64,000 nt of DNA from Promicromonospora panici (GTDB taxonomy: Bacteria; Actinomycetota; Actinomycetes; Actinomycetales; Cellulomonadaceae): positions 186,001 to 250,000 of the forward strand of contig NZ_UWYY01000004.1 in assembly GCF_900608595.1 (NCBI RefSeq). The letters run 5' to 3'. This document shows, one piece after another, positions 7,486-15,630 of the stretch (position 1 is the stretch's first letter; the number at the start of each line of letters is the position of its first letter). Made by a program: the position numbers and the translations under genes. The notes under the pieces are model-generated. The model saw only the letters and a list, made by a program, of their open reading frames with translations, was not told where the DNA came from and ran no database searches.

Positions 7486-9036
7486 ATGCAACGCACCGCC
7501 CTCACGGCCCGGCGCCGCGCGCGCGAGCTCGACGGCCTCACCTCCGAGACCGTGGACCTGCTCGTGGTCGGCGGCGGGGTCACGGGCACCGGCGTCGCGC
7601 TCGACGCCGCCGCCCGCGGCCTGACCGTCGCCCTGGTCGAGGCGCACGACCTGGCCTGGGGCACCTCCCGGTGGAGCTCCAAGCTGGCGCACGGCGGCCT
7701 GCGCTACCTCGCCACGGGTGACGTCGGCGTGGCCCGCGAGAGCGCGCGCGAGCGGCACGTCCTGATGACACGGACCGCGCCGCACCTGGTCCGGGCGCTC
7801 CCGCAGGTGCTCACCCCCGGTGCGGGACGACGGAAGGGCCTCACCGTCGGCATCGGGTTCGGCCTCGGCGACCTGCTGCGCCGCGACGCCGGGACCTCGT
7901 CCCTGGTGCTGCCCGGACCTCGCCTCGCCCGCCGGGACGAGGCCGCCCGGCTCGTGCCCGCCGTCTCGCGCGAGCACCTGCACGGCGCGTGGATCGCGCA
8001 CGACGGCCAGCTGGTCGACGACGCCCGCCTCGTCGTCGCCCTGGCCCGCACGGCGGCGGGACGGGGGGCGAAGATCCTGACCCGCGTCCGGGCCACGGAG
8101 CTGCGGGCGGACGGCGCGACCCTCCAGGACGCGCTGACCGGCGCGACGCTGACCGTCCGGGCCCGCGCGGTCGTGAACGCCACGGGCGTGTGGGCCGCGA
8201 CGGTGGACCCGTCGGTGCGGCTGCGGCCCAGCCGCGGCACGCACGTCGTGGTGCCCGCGGCCCGGCTGGGCGAGCCGGCGGCCGCGCTCATGGTGCCCGT
8301 GCCGGGCTCCGGCTCGCGGTACGTGTTCGCGCTGCCGGTGCAGCTCGGGCGCGTGATCATCGGCCTGACGGACGAGGAGGCGCCCGGCGCCGTCCCGGAC
8401 GTGCCGGTGCCCACGCGGCCCGAGATCGACTTCCTGCTGGAGACCGTCTCCGGCGTGCTGGACCGCCCCCTGCTGCCCGACGACGTCGTGGGCGCCTTCG
8501 CTGGGCTGCGGCCCCTCGTAGACTCGGCCGGGTCGAGCGACGAGGCGTCCGCCGACGTCTCGCGCAAGCACCTGGTCGAGGTGTCGCCGTCGACCGGGGC
8601 GGTGAACGTGCTCGGCGGCAAGCTGACGACGTACCGGACCATGGCCGAGGATGCCGTGGACCTGGCGGTGAAGCACGCCGGGCTCACGGCCGGGCCGTGC
8701 TGGACGGCCGACCTGCCGCTGGTCGGGGCGCCGTCGACCAGCGAGAGCTCGACCAGCGGAAGCCCGCTCGACGCACGGTACGGCACCGAGGCCGCCGAGG
8801 TGCTGGACGTTGCGGCGCTGCCTGGTTCCACCGCCGCCGTCGGGCAGGGGATCGCGGGCACCGAGCACCTGGACATCACCCGCGCGGAGATCGAGTGGGC
8901 GGTGACCCACGAGGGCGCGCTGGACGCGGAAGACGTGCTGGACCGCCGCACCCGCATCGGCCTGGTCCCCGCCGACCGCGCGGCGGTGCACGACGTCGTA
9001 CGGGAGCTGGTCGAGGAAGCCCTGGCGCGGCTCTGA
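7486..9036 (+). CDS. glpD: Glycerol-3-phosphate dehydrogenase (FAD-dependent)
   Basis: 516 residues. This membrane-associated flavoenzyme oxidises sn-glycerol 3-phosphate to dihydroxyacetone phosphate and passes electrons to quinone. The N-terminal Rossmann motif VVGGGVTGTGVALDAAARGL is followed by WGTSRWSSKLAHGGLRYL, typical of the family. GLRPLVD and LGGKLTTYRTMAEDAVD lie in the FAD/substrate cap region, and a C-terminal helical domain completes the usual length. AGGA precedes the ATG. It follows the TetR gene by 43 bp and is probably co-regulated. With the alkyl-DHAP-synthase-like gene it links glycerol phosphate and DHAP pools. Confidence 0.93.
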   Translation: MQRTALTARRRARELDGLTSETVDLLVVGGGVTGTGVALDAAARGLTVALVEAHDLAWGTSRWSSKLAHGGLRYLATGDVGVARESARERHVLMTRTAPHLVRALPQVLTPGAGRRKGLTVGIGFGLGDLLRRDAGTSSLVLPGPRLARRDEAARLVPAVSREHLHGAWIAHDGQLVDDARLVVALARTAAGRGAKILTRVRATELRADGATLQDALTGATLTVRARAVVNATGVWAATVDPSVRLRPSRGTHVVVPAARLGEPAAALMVPVPGSGSRYVFALPVQLGRVIIGLTDEEAPGAVPDVPVPTRPEIDFLLETVSGVLDRPLLPDDVVGAFAGLRPLVDSAGSSDEASADVSRKHLVEVSPSTGAVNVLGGKLTTYRTMAEDAVDLAVKHAGLTAGPCWTADLPLVGAPSTSESSTSGSPLDARYGTEAAEVLDVAALPGSTAAVGQGIAGTEHLDITRAEIEWAVTHEGALDAEDVLDRRTRIGLVPADRAAVHDVVRELVEEALARL

Positions 9037-9068
9037 CGCCCCCGCCTCGGCTGCCCCGGAGAGGCGAC

Positions 9069-9848
9069 CTACCGCGCCCGCGTCGGCAGGGTGAGGATCT
9101 CCGCGCCGTCGTCGGTGATGGCTATCGTGTGCTCGCTGTGCGCCGTCCGGCAGCCTGTCGCGCTGCGGAGGGTCCACCCGTCGGCATCGGTGACGAGCTC
9201 GTCGGTGTCCGCCATGACCCACGGCTCGAGGGCGAGCAGGAGCCCGGGACGCAGCCGGTAGCCGCGGCCGGGCCGCCCGGTATTCGCGATGTGCGGGTCC
9301 TGGTGCATCGTCGACCCGATGCCGTGGCCCCCGAACTCGGTGTTGATGGGGAACCCGGCCGCGCTGAGCACGGAGCCGATGGCGTGGGAGATGTCGCCGA
9401 TGCGCGCTCCGGGCCCGGCGGCGGCTATGCCCGCGTCGAGCGCGCGTTCGGTGGTGCTGATCATCGCGACGCTCTCCGCGGGCCTGGACCCGCCGACGAT
9501 GAAGCTGATCGCCGAGTCCGCCGCCACCCCGTCCAGCGAGACGGCGAGGTCGAGCGTCAGCAGGTCGCCGTCGGCCAGGGTGTAGTCGTGCGGCATCCCG
9601 TGCAGCACGGCGTCGTTGACGGCGGTGCAGATGTAGCGGCCGAACGGCCCGCGCCCGAAGGACGGCGCGTAGTCGACGTAGCAGGACTGGGCGCCGGCCT
9701 CCTTGATCATGGTGGCGGCCCACTGGTCGATCTCCAGGAGGTTCGTGCCGATGCCGCTGCGGTCCTTGCACGCGTACAGGATGTCCGCGACCAGGGCGCC
9801 GGTAACCTTCGCTCGGGCCAGCTCGGTGGGGTCCAGGATCTCGATCAT
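9069..9848 (-). CDS. map: Methionine aminopeptidase, type I
   Basis: 259 residues. It removes N-terminal Met from nascent proteins using a dinuclear metal site. Metal ligands are visible in order: Asp pair in LTLDLAVSLDGVAADSA, the His in GHGIGSTMHQDPHI, Glu in LLALEPWV and the final Glu in AHSEHTIAI. The start at 9848 has GAGGAAGG at good spacing; an upstream in-frame ATG at 9872 lacks this. It is divergent from the small XRE gene across 66 bp. It is probably one of several Map paralogues, since it is far from the ribosomal-protein locus where actinobacteria often carry one (inference). Confidence 0.92.
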   Translation of the reverse strand: MIEILDPTELARAKVTGALVADILYACKDRSGIGTNLLEIDQWAATMIKEAGAQSCYVDYAPSFGRGPFGRYICTAVNDAVLHGMPHDYTLADGDLLTLDLAVSLDGVAADSAISFIVGGSRPAESVAMISTTERALDAGIAAAGPGARIGDISHAIGSVLSAAGFPINTEFGGHGIGSTMHQDPHIANTGRPGRGYRLRPGLLLALEPWVMADTDELVTDADGWTLRSATGCRTAHSEHTIAITDDGAEILTLPTRAR

Positions 9849-9880
9849 GCGGCGCCTTCCTCGTGCTGCCAATAACTATC

Positions 9881-9914
9881 CCGGTAATGTTATACCGGTA
9901 CTATAATCGGCGCC
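9881..9914 (+). promoter_or_regulatory. Leaderless promoter with inverted repeat
   Basis: A consensus -10 TATAAT (9902-9907) ends 7 bases before the ATG at 9915, so transcription should start at or next to the start codon. CCGGTA (9881-9886) and TACCGG (9894-9899) form an inverted repeat just upstream of the -10, a plausible autoregulatory site for the encoded XRE protein. Confidence 0.6.
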
Positions 9915-10193
9915 ATGGTCAGACTTCCGCTCACTCCGGCAGAGGTCGAGCGCGGGCAGCGTCTCGGCATGCTCCTGCGCCGCGCCAGGGGCGAGCGCTC
10001 GATGCTCGAGACCGCGCTGGACGCGGGCGTCTCCCCGGAGACGCTGCGGAAGATCGAGTCCGGCCGGGTCGCCACCCCCGCCTTCTCCACCATCGCGGCG
10101 ATCGCGAACGTGCTCGGTCTGTCGCTCGACGCGGTATGGGCCGAGGTCAGCCAGGCCGACGACGTCGTGGCGCCGGCCCGCCGGAGCGCCTAG
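9915..10193 (+). CDS. Small XRE-family DNA-binding protein
   Basis: 92 residues, almost entirely one helix-turn-helix domain: LGMLLRRARGERSMLETALD, then AGVSPETLRKIESGRVATP as turn and recognition helix, and IANVLGLSLDAVW as the last helices. No SD is present; the promoter predicts a leaderless transcript. Its stop overlaps the convergent PAP2 gene by 4 bp. It may control itself and the divergent map gene (inference). The short charged C-terminus has no recognisable sensor domain. Confidence 0.85.
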   Translation: MVRLPLTPAEVERGQRLGMLLRRARGERSMLETALDAGVSPETLRKIESGRVATPAFSTIAAIANVLGLSLDAVWAEVSQADDVVAPARRSA

Positions 10194-10957
10194 CTCGCGC
10201 CCGAGCGATCTCGTTCGCGGCGCGGGGCGCGCAACACCGACAGCGCGACCATGCAGGCGATGAACCCGAGCAGCCAGCCGCCGGGGATGTCGCTCAGCCA
10301 GTGGTAGTCGAGCCACGACATGAGCGCGCCGGCGATCACCACGATCACCGCGACGACCGGGATCATCTTGCGCAGCCGGCTGCGGCTCGGGTACAGCCCG
10401 TACTGGGTGAACAGCAGGCAGAGGATGAAGAAGCCGGTGAAGAACGTGTTCGCCGCGTGCCCCGAGGGGAACGCCTGGCCGCCGGCGTGCAGCACGTCCA
10501 TGTTGTGGTGCGGGCCGGTGCGCCCGAGGCCGAACTTGGTGCCGTAGCCGATCGACGCGATGGTCGCGAGGCCCGCCAGCACGGCCAGTACCGGCCGGCG
10601 GGTGGCAATGTTCCACAGCGTGCCGGGACCGCCCTGTTTCCACGCCACGTAGAGGGCGGTGCCGCCCACCATCGGGATGGTGAACATGCGCTCACCGGTG
10701 ATGCTGGCGACGATGTCGAGGAAGACCTTCTCCCACCCCATGGGGTGGTTGGCGTCGACGTAGTAGTGGAACTGCCAGTCCCAGGCGATGAAGGGGCCGC
10801 GGACCACGACCTGCCAGATGCACAGCGCGAACACCAGGGCACCGATGGCCGCCGCGACCGCGGAGCTGCGCCACGTGGGACGGGTCGACGAGCCGAGCAG
10901 AGCCCCGGCTGACTGTGACTCCACGCGTGTAACACCCCTACCCTCTGGTTGCGCCAT
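10190..10957 (-). CDS. PAP2-family membrane phosphatase
   Basis: 255 residues with about six transmembrane segments. Phosphatase signature pieces are KFGLGRTGP (C1 region), PSGHAANTFF (C2, catalytic His) and YHWLSDIPGGWLLG (C3 His and Asp). The C3 motif lacks the usual Ser-Arg seven residues before the His; LM stands there. The family dephosphorylates lipid phosphates such as phosphatidate or undecaprenyl pyrophosphate at the outer membrane face. ATG at 10957 has AGGA upstream; GTG at 10924 with GGTAGGGG is an alternative start. The specific substrate is unknown. Confidence 0.85.
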   Translation of the reverse strand: MAQPEGRGVTRVESQSAGALLGSSTRPTWRSSAVAAAIGALVFALCIWQVVVRGPFIAWDWQFHYYVDANHPMGWEKVFLDIVASITGERMFTIPMVGGTALYVAWKQGGPGTLWNIATRRPVLAVLAGLATIASIGYGTKFGLGRTGPHHNMDVLHAGGQAFPSGHAANTFFTGFFILCLLFTQYGLYPSRSRLRKMIPVVAVIVVIAGALMSWLDYHWLSDIPGGWLLGFIACMVALSVLRAPRRERDRSGAS

Positions 10958-10974
10958 CGAGCCGATCCTACGGG

Positions 10975-11002
10975 TTTCAGGGTGAATGTTCGGTACCTGA
11001 AA
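10975..11002. repeat. Short inverted repeat between LacI and PAP2 genes
   Basis: TTTCAGG (10975-10981) and CCTGAAA (10996-11002) are perfect 7-bp arms around 14 bp. It lies after the LacI gene stop and before the PAP2 start, both on the minus strand. It could be a weak terminator or an operator for the PAP2 gene. Confidence 0.35.
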
Positions 11003-11038
11003 TGTGTCTAGCGGGCGCTGTGAGCAACACCCTTGGCC

Positions 11039-12112
11039 TCACCTCGGCGGGGACTGCGGCGGTGCTGTGCTCTGCCGGACCTTCAGCTCCACCGGGACCA
11101 CCTCGTGGAGGTCGTCCTCGTCGCCGGCCGCCTCGTCAGCCCGCGTCTCCGCCAGGCTCACCTCCTCGGCGTTCACGCCGCCACCGGCCCGGACCTGCTC
11201 GAGCAGGCGGGCCACGAGCCGCCGGCCGATCTCGTCGAAGTCCTGCACCACGGTCGTCAGCGGCGGCCAGAGGTGCTCGGCCAGCAGGATGTCGTCGAAC
11301 CCGACCACCGAGACGTCGCGCGGCACGGCGCGCCCGGCCTCATGCAGGGCCCGCAGTACCCCGGCGGCCATCTCGTCGTTGGCGCAGAACACCGCCGTGA
11401 CGTCCGGGTCGGCGGCGAGCCGGCGTCCGGCGTCGTACCCGGAGGCCGCCGACCAGTCCCCCTCCATGATCTCGGGGACCGGCCGGCCCGCCGCGCCGAG
11501 CGTCGCCCGCCAGGCCTCGGCACGCACCTGCGCCGGAGCCGAGTCGGGCGGCCCGGCGACGTGGTGCACCGTGTGATGCCCCAGGTCCAGGAGGTGCTGG
11601 GTGGCACTCTGGGCGCCGCCCGCCTGGTCGGCGCCGACGGCGGGGTGGTGCCCCACGAACCGCGAGTCGGACACCACGACGGGCAGCCGCGGCGGCAGCG
11701 CCAGGGTGGCCGGCGTCGCCGTCTCGGCCCGGATGATCACCAGGCCGTCGATCGCCTGGTGGGACAACCGGGTCGCGGCGGCGGAGACGACGTCGGACGA
11801 CGGGTTCTCGACGTCGATCAGGGTCACCGTGTAGCCCTCGGCGCGCGCCGCCTCGACCACCGCCTCGACCGTCCGGGACTCGCCGGTACGGGCCAGCCGG
11901 TGCGCGATCACACCGATGGTCCGGAAGCTGCCGTAGCGCAGCGCGCGCGCCGCGGTGTTGGGCGCGTAACCCAGCTGCGCCATGGCCGCGAGCACCTTGT
12001 CGCGGGTCGCCGGCCGCACGTTGTCCAGACCCATCGACACGCGCGAGACCGTCTGGGTCGACACCCCCGCGAGCGCCGCGACGTCCGCCAGGGACGGACC
12101 TCTGCCCTCCAC
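11039..12112 (-). CDS. LacI-family transcriptional regulator
   Basis: 357 residues from a GTG at 12112 preceded by GAGGAGG; a longer ATG-initiated version from 12154 lacks an SD. The N-terminal LacI HTH reads SLADVAALAGVSTQTVSRV with hinge helix YAPNTAARALR. A periplasmic-binding-like effector domain follows, including VFCANDEMAAGVLRAL and VSVVGFDD. It is divergent from a sugar importer and GH35 beta-galactosidase, so a repressor relieved by a galactoside or its uptake product is likely. A LacI-type palindrome at 12198-12211 lies in the divergent promoter. Confidence 0.92.
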   Translation of the reverse strand: MEGRGPSLADVAALAGVSTQTVSRVSMGLDNVRPATRDKVLAAMAQLGYAPNTAARALRYGSFRTIGVIAHRLARTGESRTVEAVVEAARAEGYTVTLIDVENPSSDVVSAAATRLSHQAIDGLVIIRAETATPATLALPPRLPVVVSDSRFVGHHPAVGADQAGGAQSATQHLLDLGHHTVHHVAGPPDSAPAQVRAEAWRATLGAAGRPVPEIMEGDWSAASGYDAGRRLAADPDVTAVFCANDEMAAGVLRALHEAGRAVPRDVSVVGFDDILLAEHLWPPLTTVVQDFDEIGRRLVARLLEQVRAGGGVNAEEVSLAETRADEAAGDEDDLHEVVPVELKVRQSTAPPQSPPR

Positions 12113-12197
12113 GCCATCCACCTCCTCGTGATGCGCCTCGCACCGGTGCCCCATTTGACACTCACGTGACGTACGAGCACCCTAGTCCGAGTCACCA

Positions 12198-12211
12198 TGT
12201 TTACGTCAACA
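12198..12211. promoter_or_regulatory. LacI-type operator
   Basis: TGTTTACGTCAACA is a near-perfect 14-bp palindrome with the central ACGT and TGTT/AACA ends typical of LacI/GalR-family operators. It lies between the divergent LacI and permease genes; a TTGACA at 12155-12160 is a possible -35 for the transporter operon. Confidence 0.65.
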
Positions 12212-12251
12212 CGACGACATGCTGACCCCACCCGTGAAGGAGCGACTTCCC

Positions 12252-13169
12252 TTGACCACGCTCGCATCGCCGCCGGCAGTGCACAGGACCATACGCCGGA
12301 TGCGACACCGCTCCCGCTGGACCGGATGGGGGTTCGTCGGGCCCTTCATGGCCGTGTTCGCCCTGGTCTTCCTCGCGCCGATCGTCTACTCGCTCTATCT
12401 GAGCATGTTCCAGACGCAGCTCGTGGGCGGCACCTCGTTCGTAGGGTTCGACAACTACGCCCGCGCGCTCGGCGACCCGCAGTTCTGGGACGGCGTCGGC
12501 CGGGTGGCCCTGTTCCTCATGGTCCAGGTGCCCGTGATGCTCGGCATCTCCCTGCTGGTCGCCCTGGCGATCGACAGCGGCCGCCTGTACGGGCGTGACT
12601 TCTTCCGCCTGACGATCTTCCTGCCCTACGCGGTGCCCGGCGTTGTCGCCGCGCTGATGTGGGGCTTCATGTACGGCGAGCGGTTCGGCCTGGTCGGCAA
12701 CTTCAACGACCTGTTCGGCACCAGCATCCCGGACCCGCTCGCCTCCGTCCTGGTGCTCCCCGCGATCGGCAACATCGTGACCTGGGAGTTCGTCGGCTAC
12801 AACATGCTGATCTTCTACTCGGCCCTGCGCGTCGTGCCGGCCTCGCTCTACGAGGCGGCGGAGATCGACGGCGCCGGACCGTGGCGGGTGATCTCCGCGA
12901 TCAAGCTGCCGGCGATCCGCGGCGCTCTGGTCGTCGCCACGATCTTCTCGATCATCGGCTCGTTCCAGCTCTTCAACGAGCCGAGCATCCTGCAGTCGCT
13001 GTCGCCCAACTACATCTCGACGCACTACACGCCGAACCTGTACGCCTACTCGCTGTCCTTCTCCGGCCAGCAGTACAACTACTCGGCCACGGTGGCGATC
13101 ATCATGGGCGTGCTCACGATGCTCGTGGCCTACGTGGTGCAGCTGCGCGGCATGCGCAAGGAGGCCTGA
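12252..13169 (+). CDS. Sugar ABC transporter permease (MalF-like, CUT1)
   Basis: 305 residues from a TTG with GAAGGAG 10 nt upstream (an in-frame ATG at 12219 lacks an SD). A hydrophobic N-terminal segment after a basic tail is followed by five further membrane helices. The cytoplasmic EAA loop reads YEAAEIDGAGPWRVISAIKL and contacts the ATPase. It pairs with the next permease and the lipoprotein. No ATPase gene is present, so a shared MsiK-type ATPase is expected (inference from actinobacterial CUT1 systems). The substrate is likely a galactoside given the GH35 gene. Confidence 0.9.
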   Translation: MTTLASPPAVHRTIRRMRHRSRWTGWGFVGPFMAVFALVFLAPIVYSLYLSMFQTQLVGGTSFVGFDNYARALGDPQFWDGVGRVALFLMVQVPVMLGISLLVALAIDSGRLYGRDFFRLTIFLPYAVPGVVAALMWGFMYGERFGLVGNFNDLFGTSIPDPLASVLVLPAIGNIVTWEFVGYNMLIFYSALRVVPASLYEAAEIDGAGPWRVISAIKLPAIRGALVVATIFSIIGSFQLFNEPSILQSLSPNYISTHYTPNLYAYSLSFSGQQYNYSATVAIIMGVLTMLVAYVVQLRGMRKEA

Positions 13170-13174
13170 CCCAG

Positions 13175-14104
13175 ATGAGCACCAACGCACTGATGACCCC
13201 GTCGAGCGGCCGCACGCGTCGTGCCCGCCCGCGCATCAAGACGCGCCGCACCTCGCACGCCCGGCCCACGCGCAGCATCCTGCTCACGGTCCTGACGGCC
13301 CTGGTCGGCATCTACGCGCTGATCCCGCTGGTCTGGCTGCTGATCAACGCGACCAAGACGCAGCCCGACCTGTTCAGCTCGTTCGGCCTGTGGTTCAGCG
13401 GCGACTTCGCCCTCTGGGACAACATCGTCGGCGTCCTGACGTACGACGGCGGGGTGTTCGGGCGCTGGTTCCTGAACACGCTGATGTACGTGGTGCTGGG
13501 CGCGGGCGGCGCCACCCTGCTGGCCCTGCTCGGGGGCTACGGGCTCGCGAAGTTCAGCTTCCCCGGCAAGCGCGCCGTGTTCGCCGTCGTGATCGGCGCC
13601 GTGGCCGTGCCCGGCACCGCCCTGGCGGTGCCCACGTTCCTCATGTTCGCGAACATGGGCCTGACGAACACGCCCTGGTCGGTCATCATCCCGTCGCTCA
13701 TCTCGCCGTTCGGGCTCTACCTCATGTGGACGTTCGCCGCCGACGCCGTGCCCGACGAGATCATGGAGGCCGCCCGGATCGACGGCGCCAGCGAGGTCCG
13801 CACCTTCTTCCAGGTGTCCCTGCCCATGCTGGCGCCCGGCATCGTGACGGTGCTGCTGTTCACCGTCGTCGCGACGTGGAACAACTACTTCCTGCCGCTG
13901 ATCATGCTGCGCGACCCGGACTGGTACCCCCTGACCCTTGGCCTGAACGCGTGGAACCAGCAGGCCACCACCGCGGGCGGCGAGGCGATCTTCAACCTCG
14001 TCATCGCCGGCTCGCTCCTCACGATCCTGCCGCTCATCGCGGTCTTCCTGCTCCTGCAGCGCTACTGGCAGTCGGGTCTCGCCGCCGGCAGCGTCAAGGA
14101 GTGA
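13175..14104 (+). CDS. Sugar ABC transporter permease (MalG-like, CUT1)
   Basis: 309 residues, six predicted membrane helices. The EAA loop is MEAARIDGASEVRTFFQVSL and the C-terminus ends LQRYWQSGLAAGSVKE, the usual MalG-type ending. GGAGG lies 10 nt before the ATG, inside the end of the preceding permease gene, so translation is probably coupled. It is the second half of the heterodimeric channel. Confidence 0.9.
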   Translation: MSTNALMTPSSGRTRRARPRIKTRRTSHARPTRSILLTVLTALVGIYALIPLVWLLINATKTQPDLFSSFGLWFSGDFALWDNIVGVLTYDGGVFGRWFLNTLMYVVLGAGGATLLALLGGYGLAKFSFPGKRAVFAVVIGAVAVPGTALAVPTFLMFANMGLTNTPWSVIIPSLISPFGLYLMWTFAADAVPDEIMEAARIDGASEVRTFFQVSLPMLAPGIVTVLLFTVVATWNNYFLPLIMLRDPDWYPLTLGLNAWNQQATTAGGEAIFNLVIAGSLLTILPLIAVFLLLQRYWQSGLAAGSVKE

Positions 14105-14168
14105 GCACCACCCCGCACGGCTTCCCCCAGAGACTGATCCGACTGACGATGAAGTGAGAGGAACCACC

Positions 14169-15512
14169 ATGACCATCCGCCACCACCGCGCCGTAGGTGC
14201 GCTCGCCGCGGCGAGCGCCCTGGCGCTCACCCTGACCGCGTGCGGGTCCGGGTCCGACGGCGGCGACGCCCCTGCGGAGGAGGTGTCCGCCGAGGACGTC
14301 GCCGCCGCGCTCGAGGAGGGCGGCGACCTGCTGGTCTGGGCGTGGGAGCCCACGCTGGACAAGGTCGTCGAGGAGTTCGAGGCCGAGTACCCGAACGTGA
14401 ACGTCGAGATGGCGAACGTCGGTACGGGCAACGACCACTACGTGGCGCTGCAGAACGCGATCAGCGCGGGCTCGGGCGTGCCCGACGTCACGCAGATGGA
14501 GTACTACGCCCTGCCGCAGTTCTCCATCGGCGAGTCCCTGGCCGACCTGAGCGCCTTCGGTGCCGGCGACCTGGAGAGCACCTACTCCCCCGGCCCGTGG
14601 GGTGCGGTGACCGACGGCGACGCCGTGTACGGCCTGCCGATGGACTCCGGCCCCATGGCGCTCTTCTACAACCAGAAGACGTTCGAGAAGGCCGGCGTCG
14701 AGGTCCCCGCGACCTGGGACGAGTTCGTGGACGCCGCGAAGAAGATCCACGCCTACGACCCGAACACGTACATCACGTCCGACAACGGCGACGCCGGCTT
14801 CACGACGTCGATGATCTGGCAGGCCGGCGGCCACCCGTTCGAGGTGGACGGCACCGACGTGACCGTGAACCTCGCCGACGAGGGCTCGGCGAAGTTCGCC
14901 GAGATGTGGCAGCAGATGATCGACGACGACCTCGTCGCGAAGGTCCCGGGCTGGTCCGACGAGTGGTTCCAGAGCCTGGGCAACGGTGAGATCGCCGCGC
15001 TGGTGACCGGCGCCTGGATGCCCGCGAACCTCGAGTCCGGTGCCGCACCGGCGTCGGGCGACTGGCGCGTGGCGCCCATGCCGCAGTGGACCGAGGGCGC
15101 GAACGAGACCGCCGAGAACGGCGGCTCCGCGCTGTCGATCACGGAGTCGAGCGAGAAGAAGGCCCTGGCCTACGGCTTCCTGGAGTACGCCAACGCCGGC
15201 GACGGCGTCGCCACCCGCCTGGCGGGCGGCAACTTCCCCGCGACGCTCGCGGACCTCACGGACGAGAAGTTCCTCGCCGAGGAGTCCGAGTACTTCGGCG
15301 GTCAGAAGATCAACGAGGTGCTGTCGGCGTCGGCCACCGGCGTCGTCGAGGGCTGGCAGTACCTGCCGTACCAGGTCTACGCGAACAGCGTGTTCCCGGA
15401 CACGGGCGGCCAGGCGTACACCGGCTCGACCCCGCTGAAGGACGCCCTGGGCGCCTGGCAGGAGTCGATAGTCACCTACGGCAACGAGCAGGGCTTCACC
15501 GTCAGCGAGTGA
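14169..15512 (+). CDS. Sugar ABC transporter substrate-binding lipoprotein
   Basis: 447 residues from an ATG with GAGAGGA 6 nt upstream; a GTG 15 nt earlier is less likely. It has a lipoprotein signal with lipobox LTAC (Cys25), then a CUT1 solute-binding fold: DLLVWAWEPTLDKVVEEF, YGLPMDSGPMALFYNQKTFE and late WMPANLESG. It is the extracellular receptor for the two preceding permeases, 64 bp after the second. Sugar specificity is inferred as beta-galactoside from the downstream GH35 enzyme. Confidence 0.92.
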   Translation: MTIRHHRAVGALAAASALALTLTACGSGSDGGDAPAEEVSAEDVAAALEEGGDLLVWAWEPTLDKVVEEFEAEYPNVNVEMANVGTGNDHYVALQNAISAGSGVPDVTQMEYYALPQFSIGESLADLSAFGAGDLESTYSPGPWGAVTDGDAVYGLPMDSGPMALFYNQKTFEKAGVEVPATWDEFVDAAKKIHAYDPNTYITSDNGDAGFTTSMIWQAGGHPFEVDGTDVTVNLADEGSAKFAEMWQQMIDDDLVAKVPGWSDEWFQSLGNGEIAALVTGAWMPANLESGAAPASGDWRVAPMPQWTEGANETAENGGSALSITESSEKKALAYGFLEYANAGDGVATRLAGGNFPATLADLTDEKFLAEESEYFGGQKINEVLSASATGVVEGWQYLPYQVYANSVFPDTGGQAYTGSTPLKDALGAWQESIVTYGNEQGFTVSE

Positions 15513-15520
15513 CGACCTGA

Positions 15521-15598
15521 TCGCCGAAGTAGAGCGCCTGTCCCTGCACGACGCGGCTCGCCACGTGCGAGTCCGGGACGGGCGCTCTACTTCGGCGA
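15521..15598. repeat. Long imperfect palindrome between binding protein and GH35 genes
   Basis: Arms of 24 bp (15521-15544 and 15575-15598) match at 23 positions, with the outer 18 bp perfect. The 30-bp centre contains a further GCACG/CGTGC pair. The element fills most of the gap between two co-directional genes, starting 8 bp after the upstream stop and ending 32 bp before the next start. It could reduce read-through into the beta-galactosidase gene, stabilise the upstream mRNA, or be a mobile palindromic unit. No U-tract follows. Confidence 0.75.
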
Positions 15599-15630
15599 AC
15601 TGCTACATCACCCCAGAGGAGCACATATTC

